Shown piece by piece: positions 14,563-23,445 of a DNA stretch of 28,131 bases. The first letter of the stretch is position 1, and every line of letters begins with the position of its first letter. The DNA comes from a virus: the IMG/VR virus record IMGVR_UViG_3300049893_001380, positions 1 to 28,131 of that record; one strand, written 5' to 3'. Under the pieces are notes generated by a model, which was not told the DNA's origin, did not search any database, and saw nothing but the letters and a program-made list of their open reading frames with translations. The position numbers and the translations under genes are program-made.

Positions 14563-15883
14563 AAATTAATAACACCCCGATATAATCTATAGAGCCACCA
14601 AGCGTAGTATGCCTAACATTAATCCCACCAACACTACCAGCAACTAAACTTGTCAATAACGGAGTTATTTGCAGATTATACAATCTATTTGTTAGACCTG
14701 TTAAATTATATAATGTTGCCGTATCTGATGCCGTAAATTGATTGTATAACTGGCCAGCCCCGGAGTTGTACTCAACGGTAATATCAATATTTTTATTTGC
14801 TCCAGCAGCGCCGGAAGAAACAAATCCCTGCACATAGCAATCCACTAGAGAATAAAAATCGTTCGGTATTGAAAAATTAAAATTAAAATTTCCAGCCGCT
14901 CCAACATTTCTAGTGCGATAATTATTGTAAATACCGTTTGTTTCAGCAGAAATAAAAATACTACGTGAACCAAGAGATATATTTCCTGTTGCCGCGCTGT
15001 AAATAAGAGGTTGCGTCGCGCTAAATGCATGTATATGATCAGCTCTAGCAATTGTTGATAACGCGCCAACGCTTACCGTTCCATTTGGCTTTATATTCGC
15101 AGTTAATGTTTCAAAGGATTGATTAAAAGCCGTGTTAGTCGCAATATCAGATACATTAGCAAGAACCCCTGTGTTGTTTCCCTTATAAGTATTAGCACCA
15201 GCTTGTTCTAACTTGGCATTAGTTACAACATTGTTTGATATCGTTGCCGCTCCAGTAGACGCCAAAGTTACATCTGTAGACATTGTCTGTGGAACGTACG
15301 CAGTTCCTCCGGCATTTCCAATTAAAACCTGTCCGCTTGCCGGTAAAGTATTAGGAACTATTGCCTCCTTTGTTTGAGCATCGTTTGTAACGTTTCCTAA
15401 ACCTACTGCTGTAGCGTTTAATGTTTGCCAGCTCTTGTCTCCACGCCAATATTGCAAGTTTGTTCCTGCAGTAATCGTAGGCTCTTTAGAGTTTAGTTGC
15501 GCTTGTACATCGGATGTTACGTTAGTTAAATAATCTATTTCTGTTGCTGATGAAAGACCATTTATTAGATTTCCGCCAGCGTCTGTTATAACTGATAGAT
15601 TAGGGGATAACGGCGCGCCTGCTGTTGTTTGTAGCGTCTTAAATACACCGCCAATAGATACTTTTAATGCCCCTGTGTCAGAATCATAAAGAAAAGACCC
15701 ATCAGGAACTTTTCCTTCTAATTCTGTTATATTTGCCGACGATTGACTAGGCGTAACTAATCCTTCAACGGAAGTGTTTTTCTGTAGTTCTATGAATAAC
15801 TGGGAAAGGATATCTCTCCACGTATCCGTTAAACTACCATTTTCATCAACAAACTTAGAGTCTATGAAGTTAGGTATTTTCAT
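14555..15883 (-). CDS. Tail fibre/tail-tip protein (gp26-needle position)
   Basis: This 442-residue protein begins MKIPNFIDSKFVDENGSLTD, followed by TWRDILSQLFIELQKNTSVEG, an N-terminal helix and linker that in related phages precedes fibre shafts. Next comes DGSFLYDSDTGALKVSIGG, a beta module, then repeated shaft text (TNVTSDVQAQLNSKE, YWRGDKSWQTL, VGLGNVTNDAQTK) and a domain with RADHIHAFSATQPL. The final 130 residues are beta-rich and end YIGVLLIYV. In P22 the gene after gp10 encodes the tail needle that plugs the portal. This protein is longer and fibre-like, so I call it a tail-tip fibre. It overlaps the gp10-like gene by four bases (ATGA). Confidence 0.7.
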   Translation of the reverse strand: MKIPNFIDSKFVDENGSLTDTWRDILSQLFIELQKNTSVEGLVTPSQSSANITELEGKVPDGSFLYDSDTGALKVSIGGVFKTLQTTAGAPLSPNLSVITDAGGNLINGLSSATEIDYLTNVTSDVQAQLNSKEPTITAGTNLQYWRGDKSWQTLNATAVGLGNVTNDAQTKEAIVPNTLPASGQVLIGNAGGTAYVPQTMSTDVTLASTGAATISNNVVTNAKLEQAGANTYKGNNTGVLANVSDIATNTAFNQSFETLTANIKPNGTVSVGALSTIARADHIHAFSATQPLIYSAATGNISLGSRSIFISAETNGIYNNYRTRNVGAAGNFNFNFSIPNDFYSLVDCYVQGFVSSGAAGANKNIDITVEYNSGAGQLYNQFTASDTATLYNLTGLTNRLYNLQITPLLTSLVAGSVGGINVRHTTLGGSIDYIGVLLIYV

Positions 15884-17298
15884 TGGTAAATACTCATAAC
15901 ACCATTAGTCATAACAAACCTACTATCTCCCCAAAACCTAAATTGTGGAGTAAATTCATTACATCTTGTTTTGACCCAACTTACCAATCTATTTTGCCTT
16001 ACTCCTAATGGATTTAATGTATAACCTATTATATTTCCAAAGCTTTCCCCACCATCCGTAGAGATGGACACGTCCACACGCTGTATGCTAGAAGAGTCGC
16101 CCTGCTCAATAGGGAAAACCATATTGTTTACAATGAATGGCGATGTATCAGGCAATCTAATTGTTTGCCCTATTCTTATTCTTACAGCTTCTTTACCGTC
16201 TAGGGTTGTATATTCGCTATTCAGCTCATATACATTGCTATCGTTAAAGCTCACGAAGTAATAAGAATTTGCAAATGCAACAACCCTTTTAGCTATATGA
16301 AAGTTCATATTTTCATCACACAGATTAAAAAACTTGTCAGTATTAAAATCATAAGCATAACTTGCATTATCATCTGGGTGAGGAAATGTAAATTGATATA
16401 TTAAATGACCATCTTGTTTAAATAAGAAAGCATAAGCTTCTTCTGGATGCTTTAATTTTGATAATCTAAAGTTAATTCCGTCAGTAGATATCTGCTTAAT
16501 ATCTCCGCCAGAACTATACATAATAACAGGCCCAGATTTCTCGTTAGATCCTATCCATACAACGAAATTTTCACCTGAAGCTATAGTTGCAGGATTTAAA
16601 CATCCATAATCAATGTTAAAACCGCTTGTTCTCTGATATGGGAAGAGATAATAACCAACGTTAATCCATAGTTCAGATACTGTCTTCCCCATAACTAGTA
16701 GATTATTTCCTCTACCAGGAAGCCTCACACATGCAACAACATTATCTGGTTTGGTTTGGAATAATCCAATATTAGCAGGGGCTGCCGGCCAACTTATCCC
16801 ATCATTCAATGCAGACAATCTCCATTTAGGGTTTGAAGAATCTGGAGAGATGAAATAACCGTCCTGAAATGCTATATAACCAGGAGTAAAATCTATCGAC
16901 GCCTTGGTAAAGGTATTAAGATTATAGTTATATATCCAAATATCTTTCTTATCGCATATAGCAATCTGCTTGGCATCATTTTCATCAATAAAAACATCGC
17001 CTGAGAATGTGTCTATTTCGCCTATTTTTGTATAAATAAATGATGCATCTATTGTATATACAGAATCGTATATAACAACTATTAACTTTCCAGATCTAGC
17101 GCTATTAAATAATCCTCTTCCTCCGCCGTTTTTTTCACCTAAATTAACAATACTTTTATAACCTGCGTATGGAACTAACCAATTGTCGGATATGATCATA
17201 TTCCAAGTTTGAGCATTGGAAATTTTGTTGTAACGACCGAATGCGGTAGAGCCAACAATATCTAATGGAATTTCTTGAAAGTGCTGCGCTCTTCTCAT
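15880..17298 (-). CDS. Packaged-DNA stabilisation / tail hub protein (P22 gp10-like)
   Basis: I start at the ATG of 17298, whose TAATG overlaps the stop of the gp4-like gene; this gives 472 residues, the length of P22 gp10 as I recall. In-frame ATGs at 17313 and 17340 are alternatives, and no ribosome site settles the choice. The N-terminus IPLDIVGSTAFGRYNKISNA matches the 'P L ... G ... R ... N' opening of the family, followed by W-rich beta repeats such as DGISWPAAP and SELWINVGYYLF. In P22, gp10 is a six-fold tail hub closing the portal after packaging and carrying needle and spikes. It overlaps the fibre gene by four bases. Confidence 0.8.
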   Translation of the reverse strand: MRRAQHFQEIPLDIVGSTAFGRYNKISNAQTWNMIISDNWLVPYAGYKSIVNLGEKNGGGRGLFNSARSGKLIVVIYDSVYTIDASFIYTKIGEIDTFSGDVFIDENDAKQIAICDKKDIWIYNYNLNTFTKASIDFTPGYIAFQDGYFISPDSSNPKWRLSALNDGISWPAAPANIGLFQTKPDNVVACVRLPGRGNNLLVMGKTVSELWINVGYYLFPYQRTSGFNIDYGCLNPATIASGENFVVWIGSNEKSGPVIMYSSGGDIKQISTDGINFRLSKLKHPEEAYAFLFKQDGHLIYQFTFPHPDDNASYAYDFNTDKFFNLCDENMNFHIAKRVVAFANSYYFVSFNDSNVYELNSEYTTLDGKEAVRIRIGQTIRLPDTSPFIVNNMVFPIEQGDSSSIQRVDVSISTDGGESFGNIIGYTLNPLGVRQNRLVSWVKTRCNEFTPQFRFWGDSRFVMTNGVMSIYQ

Positions 17299-18008
17299 TA
17301 TGGTATTGTCCATCCTTTGCCAAGACTTGCCTGGCTCCAAATTCCCGGTCCTCTCTTACCAAAAGCAGTGATTGTCTGTATGGTAAAATCATATGGGCTA
17401 ATACTTCTAAACATTGATTCAAATTCTTCTAGTTGTCTTTCAACGTCAGGCGGAACATCAATTCCATTCTCTTGACATAGAAAACTAGCTACTTCATATC
17501 TCAGATATGTTAGATAATACCTATCATATGTTAATGATAGATCAGTATCTAAAGATGGAACTTCAGATAAACCAAACTTGCCCCAAATCTTAATAACATA
17601 CGGAGAAGATGGAGAGAAATACAAATAGAGGTCAGAACCTCCTATAACTCTTTCAATTCTATATTTTAAAGGCAATGCATTAACATTATCTATACGAGGA
17701 GTTCCAAAGTAATCATACCTAGACGATCTTTGCATAGATTGCCTGACATTGGTAGCTAGTTGAAACGTGACGGTGTTCTCTGTAATTAAATCAGGAATAA
17801 AATACTTCTCCTGACCAATAACAGATGTCATCACATATTCCTTAAAATATGGAATTAATGATTTATCAACTGACTTAATAGCAAGAACGTCATTTAAAAC
17901 ATCTAGCCCGTCGAGTATCTGTTCACCAGTAACTGATTGAAATCCTCGTGATACTATTGACGAAAGATAATACGCTTTTGTAATGAGTGTTCTTGCTAAG
18001 TAAGTCAT
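17298..18008 (-). CDS. Head-to-tail accessory protein (P22 gp4-like)
   Basis: This 236-residue protein is helical at the start (TLITKAYYLSSIVSRGFQSV, GEQILDGLDVLNDVLA) and then has a beta region with YFGTPRIDNVNALPLKYR. The 'A...LITKAY..L..I..RG...TGEQ...G...LN..L' pattern is that of the P22 gp4 family, which assembles below the portal as the first tail ring. P22 gp4 is 166 residues; this version has about 70 extra, mostly at the C-terminus (ELERQ-type helix and TAFGKRGPGIWSQASLGKGW). Its stop overlaps the next ATG (TAATG). An AGGAAATCAAT site precedes the start. Confidence 0.75.
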   Translation of the reverse strand: MTYLARTLITKAYYLSSIVSRGFQSVTGEQILDGLDVLNDVLAIKSVDKSLIPYFKEYVMTSVIGQEKYFIPDLITENTVTFQLATNVRQSMQRSSRYDYFGTPRIDNVNALPLKYRIERVIGGSDLYLYFSPSSPYVIKIWGKFGLSEVPSLDTDLSLTYDRYYLTYLRYEVASFLCQENGIDVPPDVERQLEEFESMFRSISPYDFTIQTITAFGKRGPGIWSQASLGKGWTIP

Positions 18009-18021
18009 ATTGATTTCCTAA

Positions 18022-18753
18022 TTATAGATATTGTCTATAACCAACTACGCTCAAGCTTAAAGCTCCGCTTGCAGTTACCAAATAATCAATTTTTGGAACA
18101 GCGCTAGAGATTAAGGAAGGAACGCATAGTTGCATTTGCTGAGCTTTAGCAGCTACAACACCACTGATTGTCATTACAGTTGTTGCAGACGACCCAGTAG
18201 GACGAATGCTTGCAATGTCAGCAGCAGCGTTTGGAGTAAAGCTAGCATGTAGAATTACTTCAGTAGCAGCAATAGGCACTGCTCCTGATAGATCAATAGC
18301 AGCATAAGTTGCAGATGAACCACCGCTTAAAACAGAAATCATAGAATCATAAAATACCGTTCTTTCTGTTCCTAATCCATATTGATAGAATGGCAAGAAA
18401 TGAGTGCTACCATCAGAAATGGCGTCACCAATATATCTTATCAAATCATATCCAAATGGCAGCTCAGGGGCAGTCAAAGAAAGCGATAGAATAGTTCCGG
18501 TTGCATTATAACCATGGGAATCTGCAATCACGAACACATGATACTTCGTGCTAGCAGCAAAAGTACCAGTATCTAAACCATTGATGCCATTTACTGCGGC
18601 ATCGATAGTTTTTGGAGAAGCTATTACCATATCAAATGTGTTTGTAGAATCACGGCACTGACCAATTCCAACAGTTAGGGTGGTGGCAGTAGCGTAACTT
18701 AGTTTCAACCCATTGATATACATCAATGGGGCGTTAACAATAGGTTGTGACAT
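18022..18753 (-). CDS. Virion structural protein, possible head decoration/fibre
   Basis: This 243-residue, Ala/Ser/Thr-rich, beta-rich protein starts NAPLMYINGLKLSYATATTL, with TVGIGQCRDSTNTFDMV and TIDAAVNGINGLDTGTFAAS following. These phrases belong to a common but unnamed family of phage structural proteins found beside coat or tail genes. There is no membrane segment. It lies between the coat and gp4-like genes, a place often used for head-surface proteins. A GAGGAT site precedes the start. The exact role cannot be seen. Confidence 0.65.
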   Translation of the reverse strand: MSQPIVNAPLMYINGLKLSYATATTLTVGIGQCRDSTNTFDMVIASPKTIDAAVNGINGLDTGTFAASTKYHVFVIADSHGYNATGTILSLSLTAPELPFGYDLIRYIGDAISDGSTHFLPFYQYGLGTERTVFYDSMISVLSGGSSATYAAIDLSGAVPIAATEVILHASFTPNAAADIASIRPTGSSATTVMTISGVVAAKAQQMQLCVPSLISSAVPKIDYLVTASGALSLSVVGYRQYL

Positions 18754-18770
18754 ATACTTATATCCTCAGA

Positions 18771-20039
18771 TTATGGGTTTAATGGAAAGCAAATTCTCAT
18801 TGCGTTTTCAGATTGCAATGTTGATCCCCAGATACAGTCGTTTACGAACCCTCTTTGATTTTGCCCGAATAACGAACCATAATATGCTCTTATAGAAACG
18901 CCACTTTCTGGATCTGCTTTATTTGCAGTTGGGAATGGAATTTCCTCTGGAAGACGCGGCATTGCCAAGAATAAAGAATCACCAGACCATACCATTCCTG
19001 CTCTGTGATCAGGAATCATTTGTATCTTCATGCCAGCAACAATATTCTTGTTAATGTTCTGATTCTGCGTTGGCTGTGAGCAAAGACCTGGAGAGATGTT
19101 CAATACAACAGTTGTACCTGAAGCATCAGCGCCAGCAGTTGCTCTAATTTGAACTTGGTTAGCAGATACTTGGTGTCCAATAAATGTCAAATAACGAACA
19201 TTTAATGCAGATGATGTTTGATCAACGAAATAGCCTAAGTCATTAGCATTGATAACGCCAGTGTTACCACTGAAAGAAGCGTCGCATGTGCAAGTAATCT
19301 GCGTAATATTTAAACCAGTTGGATCATTCGTGCTCACAACAGTCAATTGTTTTTTAGCAGTTGTGTTTCCATTACCGATTAAACCGGCATATTGTATAGG
19401 CAACAAGTTGGATTTGTAGAAATCTGCATCTGCATATCTGCCTAAATCCCAAGACATGCGTAATTTCTTGTTATCATCTACGACAAATTGGTTCAACATT
19501 GTGTTAACTATTCCTGGAACATTGACATCAGGAATAATTACGCGTTTAGCATTTTTAGCCGATCCATAGTTATCAAAATAAGACAACATGGTAGCCAATT
19601 GTCCTATGGAGTTAATAGCTGTTACGCCATCACCATAGAAACGATATGTTTTGCCAAGAATATTTTTGTTTGCTATATCAGTTTCTACTTTTGTACCTAA
19701 TTCTAGCACAGCAGATTTTCCGAATTTTTCCATATATTCTTTAACGTTGAACAAGAATTGCTGTGCGCTGAAAGCATAAGCGACGTTTGCAGATTCTGAG
19801 CAAGTCAATGATTGAACGCGTTGTTCGCTGTTCTGGAAAACGGCAACTAAGCTATTAGTTGTTGTGAAACGTGGTGGCAAATCCCATGTCACGGTATCAC
19901 CCAAGTTAGCTTCTTTGTCTTGGAAGTTTTGGAATTTTTTGTTGGAAAGATTGACTAAAGCAAACGAGTTCAACAAGTATGCATTTAATCCTGGTTGGTA
20001 CGTCTGTACCGCCTGTAAAACATTATTAGGAAGAGCCAT
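18771..20039 (-). CDS. Major capsid protein (P22 gp5-like coat)
   Basis: This 422-residue protein begins MALPNNVLQAVQTYQPGL and contains KKFQNFQDKEANLGDTVTWD, LPPRF, and FSAQQFLFNVKEYMEKFGKS, which match the opening of the P22 coat family (HK97 fold with an inserted domain). The length is close to P22 gp5 (430). The region at about 230-310 (KKQLTVVSTNDPTGLNITQI and onward) is the likely inserted domain. CGGAGAATTATAA precedes the start. It follows the scaffold gene, as in P22. The 78 bases between the two contain no gene. Confidence 0.9.
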   Translation of the reverse strand: MALPNNVLQAVQTYQPGLNAYLLNSFALVNLSNKKFQNFQDKEANLGDTVTWDLPPRFTTTNSLVAVFQNSEQRVQSLTCSESANVAYAFSAQQFLFNVKEYMEKFGKSAVLELGTKVETDIANKNILGKTYRFYGDGVTAINSIGQLATMLSYFDNYGSAKNAKRVIIPDVNVPGIVNTMLNQFVVDDNKKLRMSWDLGRYADADFYKSNLLPIQYAGLIGNGNTTAKKQLTVVSTNDPTGLNITQITCTCDASFSGNTGVINANDLGYFVDQTSSALNVRYLTFIGHQVSANQVQIRATAGADASGTTVVLNISPGLCSQPTQNQNINKNIVAGMKIQMIPDHRAGMVWSGDSLFLAMPRLPEEIPFPTANKADPESGVSIRAYYGSLFGQNQRGFVNDCIWGSTLQSENAMRICFPLNP

Positions 20040-20117
20040 TTATAATTCTCCGAAAATTGATTAAAAAAATATTATTAAAAAATTTAACGGGTATTTAATG
20101 GCTCGAGATATGTATTG

Positions 20118-20861
20118 CTATCCTCTTAACCAATCTTGAGAACGCAAGTCTGTAACAGTCATAGAGCCACTATCAACACCAGCCGTTGAGGGTCGTTCTT
20201 GACTTAATGGAGCGTTAGGAACGGGTTGTTTTACCGCATCTTGATTTGATTTAATTCCATCAGATATCTTTTTAAGTACTTTAAAAGCCCTATCAGGATT
20301 AGATAATACTGCCGCAAACTGAGGGATTTTTTCAGGATTCTTTCCTAGTTCGTAAATAATATCTGCAGCATTATCAAACTTGTTAAATAATGGCGCAGTA
20401 TAATGATTTACGACATCGCTCATATCACGAGTAACGTCATCCCAATCTTGATACTTCTTGGCAGCCTCTTCAAATGAATCAGCCAACCTATTAGCTTCTA
20501 GCTGCATCTGTCCTTCTAAATATTTCTTTTGAAGGACTTGCTCAACTTTGGCGCCAAACTCATCTGGAGCAACTCCTTGGTTGTCTTGAGGAGATTGGTA
20601 TTGTCTTATCAATTCGGCTTTTGCTTGCTCATAAGCGCTTTGCTTTGCAGCAGCAGTCGCTCTTGCCAATTCGTCTCTTGTAAAAGTTCTTTCATGTCTA
20701 GCCTGCGTCTGCTCAACTGCTTGCGATGCCTGTTGTTGCTCTTTAGGAGCTTCATAAACATTAGTAGTTGTATTAGATTCAGCGCTAGAAACAGAAGGGG
20801 CTTGCACCTCTTGTGTTGACAAATCATCTACTTGCGTAGACATTGATTGCTCATCAGTCAT
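20118..20861 (-). CDS. Scaffolding protein
   Basis: I start this 247-residue protein at MTDEQSMST, preceded by GAGGT; the frame runs 15 codons further up without such a site. It is Gln/Ala/Ser-rich, with a disordered N-terminus, long charged helices (AKYEQAKAELIRQY-like text around the middle, and KVEQVLQKKYLEGQMQLEAN), and a C-terminus ending SQDWLRG. Composition and position between portal and coat are those of P22-type scaffolds, which guide procapsid assembly and exit through coat pores. P22 gp8 is 303 residues, so this is shorter. The minus promoter at 20955-20983 lies about 95 bases upstream of the start. Confidence 0.75.
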   Translation of the reverse strand: MTDEQSMSTQVDDLSTQEVQAPSVSSAESNTTTNVYEAPKEQQQASQAVEQTQARHERTFTRDELARATAAAKQSAYEQAKAELIRQYQSPQDNQGVAPDEFGAKVEQVLQKKYLEGQMQLEANRLADSFEEAAKKYQDWDDVTRDMSDVVNHYTAPLFNKFDNAADIIYELGKNPEKIPQFAAVLSNPDRAFKVLKKISDGIKSNQDAVKQPVPNAPLSQERPSTAGVDSGSMTVTDLRSQDWLRG

Positions 20862-20954
20862 GATTACCTCATTTCTACTATTGACCCCGTAACGGTATTT
20901 CCTCAAGTACGATTGGTAGCGACTATTTTATCCGCATAGTTGCGTTATCACCCA

Positions 20955-20983
20955 TTTATATTATTAATAACAATGGTTGTCAA
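20955..20983 (-). promoter_or_regulatory. Sigma70-type promoter for the scaffold-coat-tail operon
   Basis: On the minus strand a consensus TTGACA (20978-20983) is followed after 17 bases by TATAAA (20955-20960). Transcription would begin near 20948, leaving a leader of about 85 bases before the scaffold start. This promoter is needed because the portal gene upstream is on the other strand. The first DnaA-like box starts four bases beyond the -35 box. Confidence 0.72.
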
Positions 20984-20986
20984 TAG

Positions 20987-21073
20987 TTATTCACATAGTT
21001 ATTCACAAAATATTGCTATTTATTTACATGATTATTAGCAAAATATCATTACTTATTCACATAGTTATTCACA
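20987..21073 (+). repeat. Four DnaA-box-like repeats (TTATTCACA) in two pairs
   Basis: Four identical TTATTCACA sites fit the DnaA-box consensus TTATNCACA, at 20987-20995, 20999-21007, 21053-21061 and 21065-21073. Members of a pair start 12 bases apart, and the pairs are 66 bases apart. A one-mismatch site, TTATTTACA, lies between them at 21020-21028. The surroundings are very A+T-rich. They fill the space between two divergent promoters, and the last overlaps the plus -35 box. They could be a replication origin, a DnaA-responsive operator or a site for a phage regulator. Confidence 0.65.
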
Positions 21074-21096
21074 ATTTATGCGACTAGGGCTATACT
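21068..21096 (+). promoter_or_regulatory. Sigma70-type promoter for the portal gene
   Basis: TTCACA (21068-21073) is followed after 17 bases by TATACT (21091-21096). Each box is one base from consensus. Transcription would start near 21103, 60 bases before the portal ATG. The -35 box is part of the fourth DnaA-like repeat, so a protein bound there would compete with RNA polymerase. Confidence 0.65.
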
Positions 21097-21163
21097 CCAT
21101 AAAAACATTAGGTCTAACTGACCAAAAAACCGCATTTTACCCCTATTTACATTAAGAGGATTT

Positions 21164-23377
21164 ATGGCCGAACTAGCACAAAAATATCAAGATGAATTAC
21201 CAAGGATTAAAAGAAACATAGAGAATTCTTATTCTTGGTTCAAAGAAAACTACGATAGATTCAATGCTTTTAGAAAATATATATTCAAGGAGCAATTAGA
21301 TGAGAACTATTTAAACGTGCTTAGAACTCTTAATAAGCCACAATTAGAATTTAATATACTAGAAGCTTACATATCACGGCTTAAAGGGGAGTTTTCCAAA
21401 CAAGAGCCATCCACAGTTGTATCTGCAGACCATGGAGCACCGGTAGATGCTAGAACAATTAAAGCGGTTGAAGACCATTTCAGATTCATATTAGAAGAAG
21501 CTAAGAAGAGCAATACAATCTACCAAAATTATGACGACACTCTAAGCGGCGGGTTTAGTGTGCTTAAAGTTTGGACAGATTATATCCATGAGATGAGTTT
21601 TGACCAATGTATTAAGCTATCTAGAGTCTACCATCCTGCTTTATGTGGCTTTGACCCACTTGCAAAAGATCCTCATAAGGGTGATGGAAGATTCTGTTTT
21701 GAGATATTCCCACGAGAAGAAATGGAATTTAAGCACGATAACCCAAATATAACTCTAGATAACGTTAAGTTCACAAGATCAACAGACAACTACACAGGAA
21801 TAGGAGGAGTAGGTGGATTTCAATGGTCTTATCAAAATCAAAAAGAAAAGATTCTATTGTTAGTAGATTATTATGAAAAGAAAAAGAAGCGCGTAAAAAT
21901 AGTCAAGACTGCTGATAGTCCAATATTAGGCAAGGGAAGGGTAATGACAATGGATGGATATAAAAAGATGGTTGATGCATGGGACAATATAGTTCCAGCG
22001 CCAGCTATTGTTGGGCAACCAAGATGGTCTACTATAACAACAATATGCAGATACAAGTTAATAGAAGATCAAATAGTATCGTATGAAGAAACAGACTACT
22101 CTAAATTGCCTCTAATATTTGTTGATGGCAATTCTGAAGTAATGCAGGACGCTACAAGCGGAAAAATAAGTCAAATTACTAGGCCATACATATTCCATGC
22201 AAAAGGAATGCAAGATTTAAAAAACTATGCTGGTAATGCTCAAGCGTCAGAGTTGGAAAACATAATCCAACATAAGTTCATGATAGCTGAAGAGGCTATA
22301 CCAGAAGCAGATGATTATAGAAATGCATATAAAGATATACAGAATGCATCACTTCTAGTATACAAGGCCTATTCAGACAAAGAGCAGATGAAGCCTCTAC
22401 CACCTCCTCAGGTAGTTGCTAGACAAATGATTCCTCCTCAAATATCAGAGACATTTATGATGGCTGAGAAGACTATACAGAATCAATTGGGCTCTTATGA
22501 TGCAGCTCTTGGAATAAATGATAATCAGTTAAGCGGGGTAGCTATAGTAGAAGCAGCGACACAATCAAATGCGGCGGCCATGCCATACATAGTGAATGTC
22601 ATGACTGCTTTATCTAGAGCATTTGAGATTATATTAGATTTGATTCCTAAGTATTACGTTACGCCTAGGACTATTCCTATATTTACAAGAGATGGCAAAA
22701 GAGCATATCAAATAATAAACGACCAACAAAATCCTGAATCTGTTAATATGAAATATGACGATAACGTATTGACAGTTAGAGTAGAAGCGGGTTTGAACTT
22801 TGCTATACAGAAGCATCGGGCTTTACAGCAGATAATAGGACTATCTTCGTCTATGCCTATATTTGGTCAGTTTATGAATACAGCAGGTCTGCAAGTCCTT
22901 TTAAATAATCTAGAAATTAAGGACATAGATATTCTTAAAGATCTAGCCGCTAAGTATCAGCAAGAACTAGAGCAACAAAAACAAATAGCCCAACAGCAAC
23001 AACAACAGGCCATGCAGAATGATCCAAGGGTCATGAAAGAACATAACGCTAGAATCAAACTTCAACTAGAAGACAAGATAGAAAGCGATAAAGTGGCGGT
23101 GCAATCAGGTGAGTTGGCTATATCAGAACAGAAGCTTGAGATAGAAAGACTCAAAATATTAGCTCAAATAGAGGAAAGCAAGCGTGCAGCTATAGTTAAT
23201 ATAGATAAGCATATGGCCGAGAAAGAAAGAGCCATGGTAGACCTTGCTATCAAGAAACTACAAACCCATCATACATTACATATGGACCATGGCAAGCATG
23301 AAAGAGAAGAAAGAAGGCTTAAGAGACAAGAGAATCAGCAAGATGAATCGAAAGAGATTGATGAGAATTATATATAA
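21164..23377 (+). CDS. Portal protein (P22 gp1-like)
   Basis: This 737-residue protein is close in length to P22 gp1 (725). The opening helix text (YQDELPRIKRNIENSYSWFK), RPQ-like KPQLEFNILEAYISRLKGEF, ILEEAKKSNTIYQNYDDTLS with GGFSVLKVWTDY, and FDPLAKDPHKGDGRFCFE match the P22-type portal family. The last about 150 residues form a Gln-rich coiled coil (QKQIAQQQQQQAM onward), the counterpart of the long barrel. The portal forms a dodecameric ring for DNA entry and binds terminase and gp4. AAGAGGATTT precedes the start. It is the only morphogenesis gene on the plus strand. I see no clear terminator in the 68 bases after it, where it converges on the large terminase gene. Confidence 0.92.
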   Translation: MAELAQKYQDELPRIKRNIENSYSWFKENYDRFNAFRKYIFKEQLDENYLNVLRTLNKPQLEFNILEAYISRLKGEFSKQEPSTVVSADHGAPVDARTIKAVEDHFRFILEEAKKSNTIYQNYDDTLSGGFSVLKVWTDYIHEMSFDQCIKLSRVYHPALCGFDPLAKDPHKGDGRFCFEIFPREEMEFKHDNPNITLDNVKFTRSTDNYTGIGGVGGFQWSYQNQKEKILLLVDYYEKKKKRVKIVKTADSPILGKGRVMTMDGYKKMVDAWDNIVPAPAIVGQPRWSTITTICRYKLIEDQIVSYEETDYSKLPLIFVDGNSEVMQDATSGKISQITRPYIFHAKGMQDLKNYAGNAQASELENIIQHKFMIAEEAIPEADDYRNAYKDIQNASLLVYKAYSDKEQMKPLPPPQVVARQMIPPQISETFMMAEKTIQNQLGSYDAALGINDNQLSGVAIVEAATQSNAAAMPYIVNVMTALSRAFEIILDLIPKYYVTPRTIPIFTRDGKRAYQIINDQQNPESVNMKYDDNVLTVRVEAGLNFAIQKHRALQQIIGLSSSMPIFGQFMNTAGLQVLLNNLEIKDIDILKDLAAKYQQELEQQKQIAQQQQQQAMQNDPRVMKEHNARIKLQLEDKIESDKVAVQSGELAISEQKLEIERLKILAQIEESKRAAIVNIDKHMAEKERAMVDLAIKKLQTHHTLHMDHGKHEREERRLKRQENQQDESKEIDENYI

Positions 23378-23445
23378 ACTTAGTATGGCTTAAGTAAAGC
23401 AGGTGCCCAAAGCACATATGATATCTATTAATATATAGTTACACA

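Noticed and set aside
20987-21073. CRISPR-like array
   Set aside because: The nine-base repeats with 3- and 45-base gaps are too short and unevenly spaced; DnaA-box-like sites fit better.
23378-23445. Bidirectional terminator between portal and large terminase
   Set aside because: Only four-base stems such as GCTT/AAGC or CTAT/ATAG are present, with no T-run.
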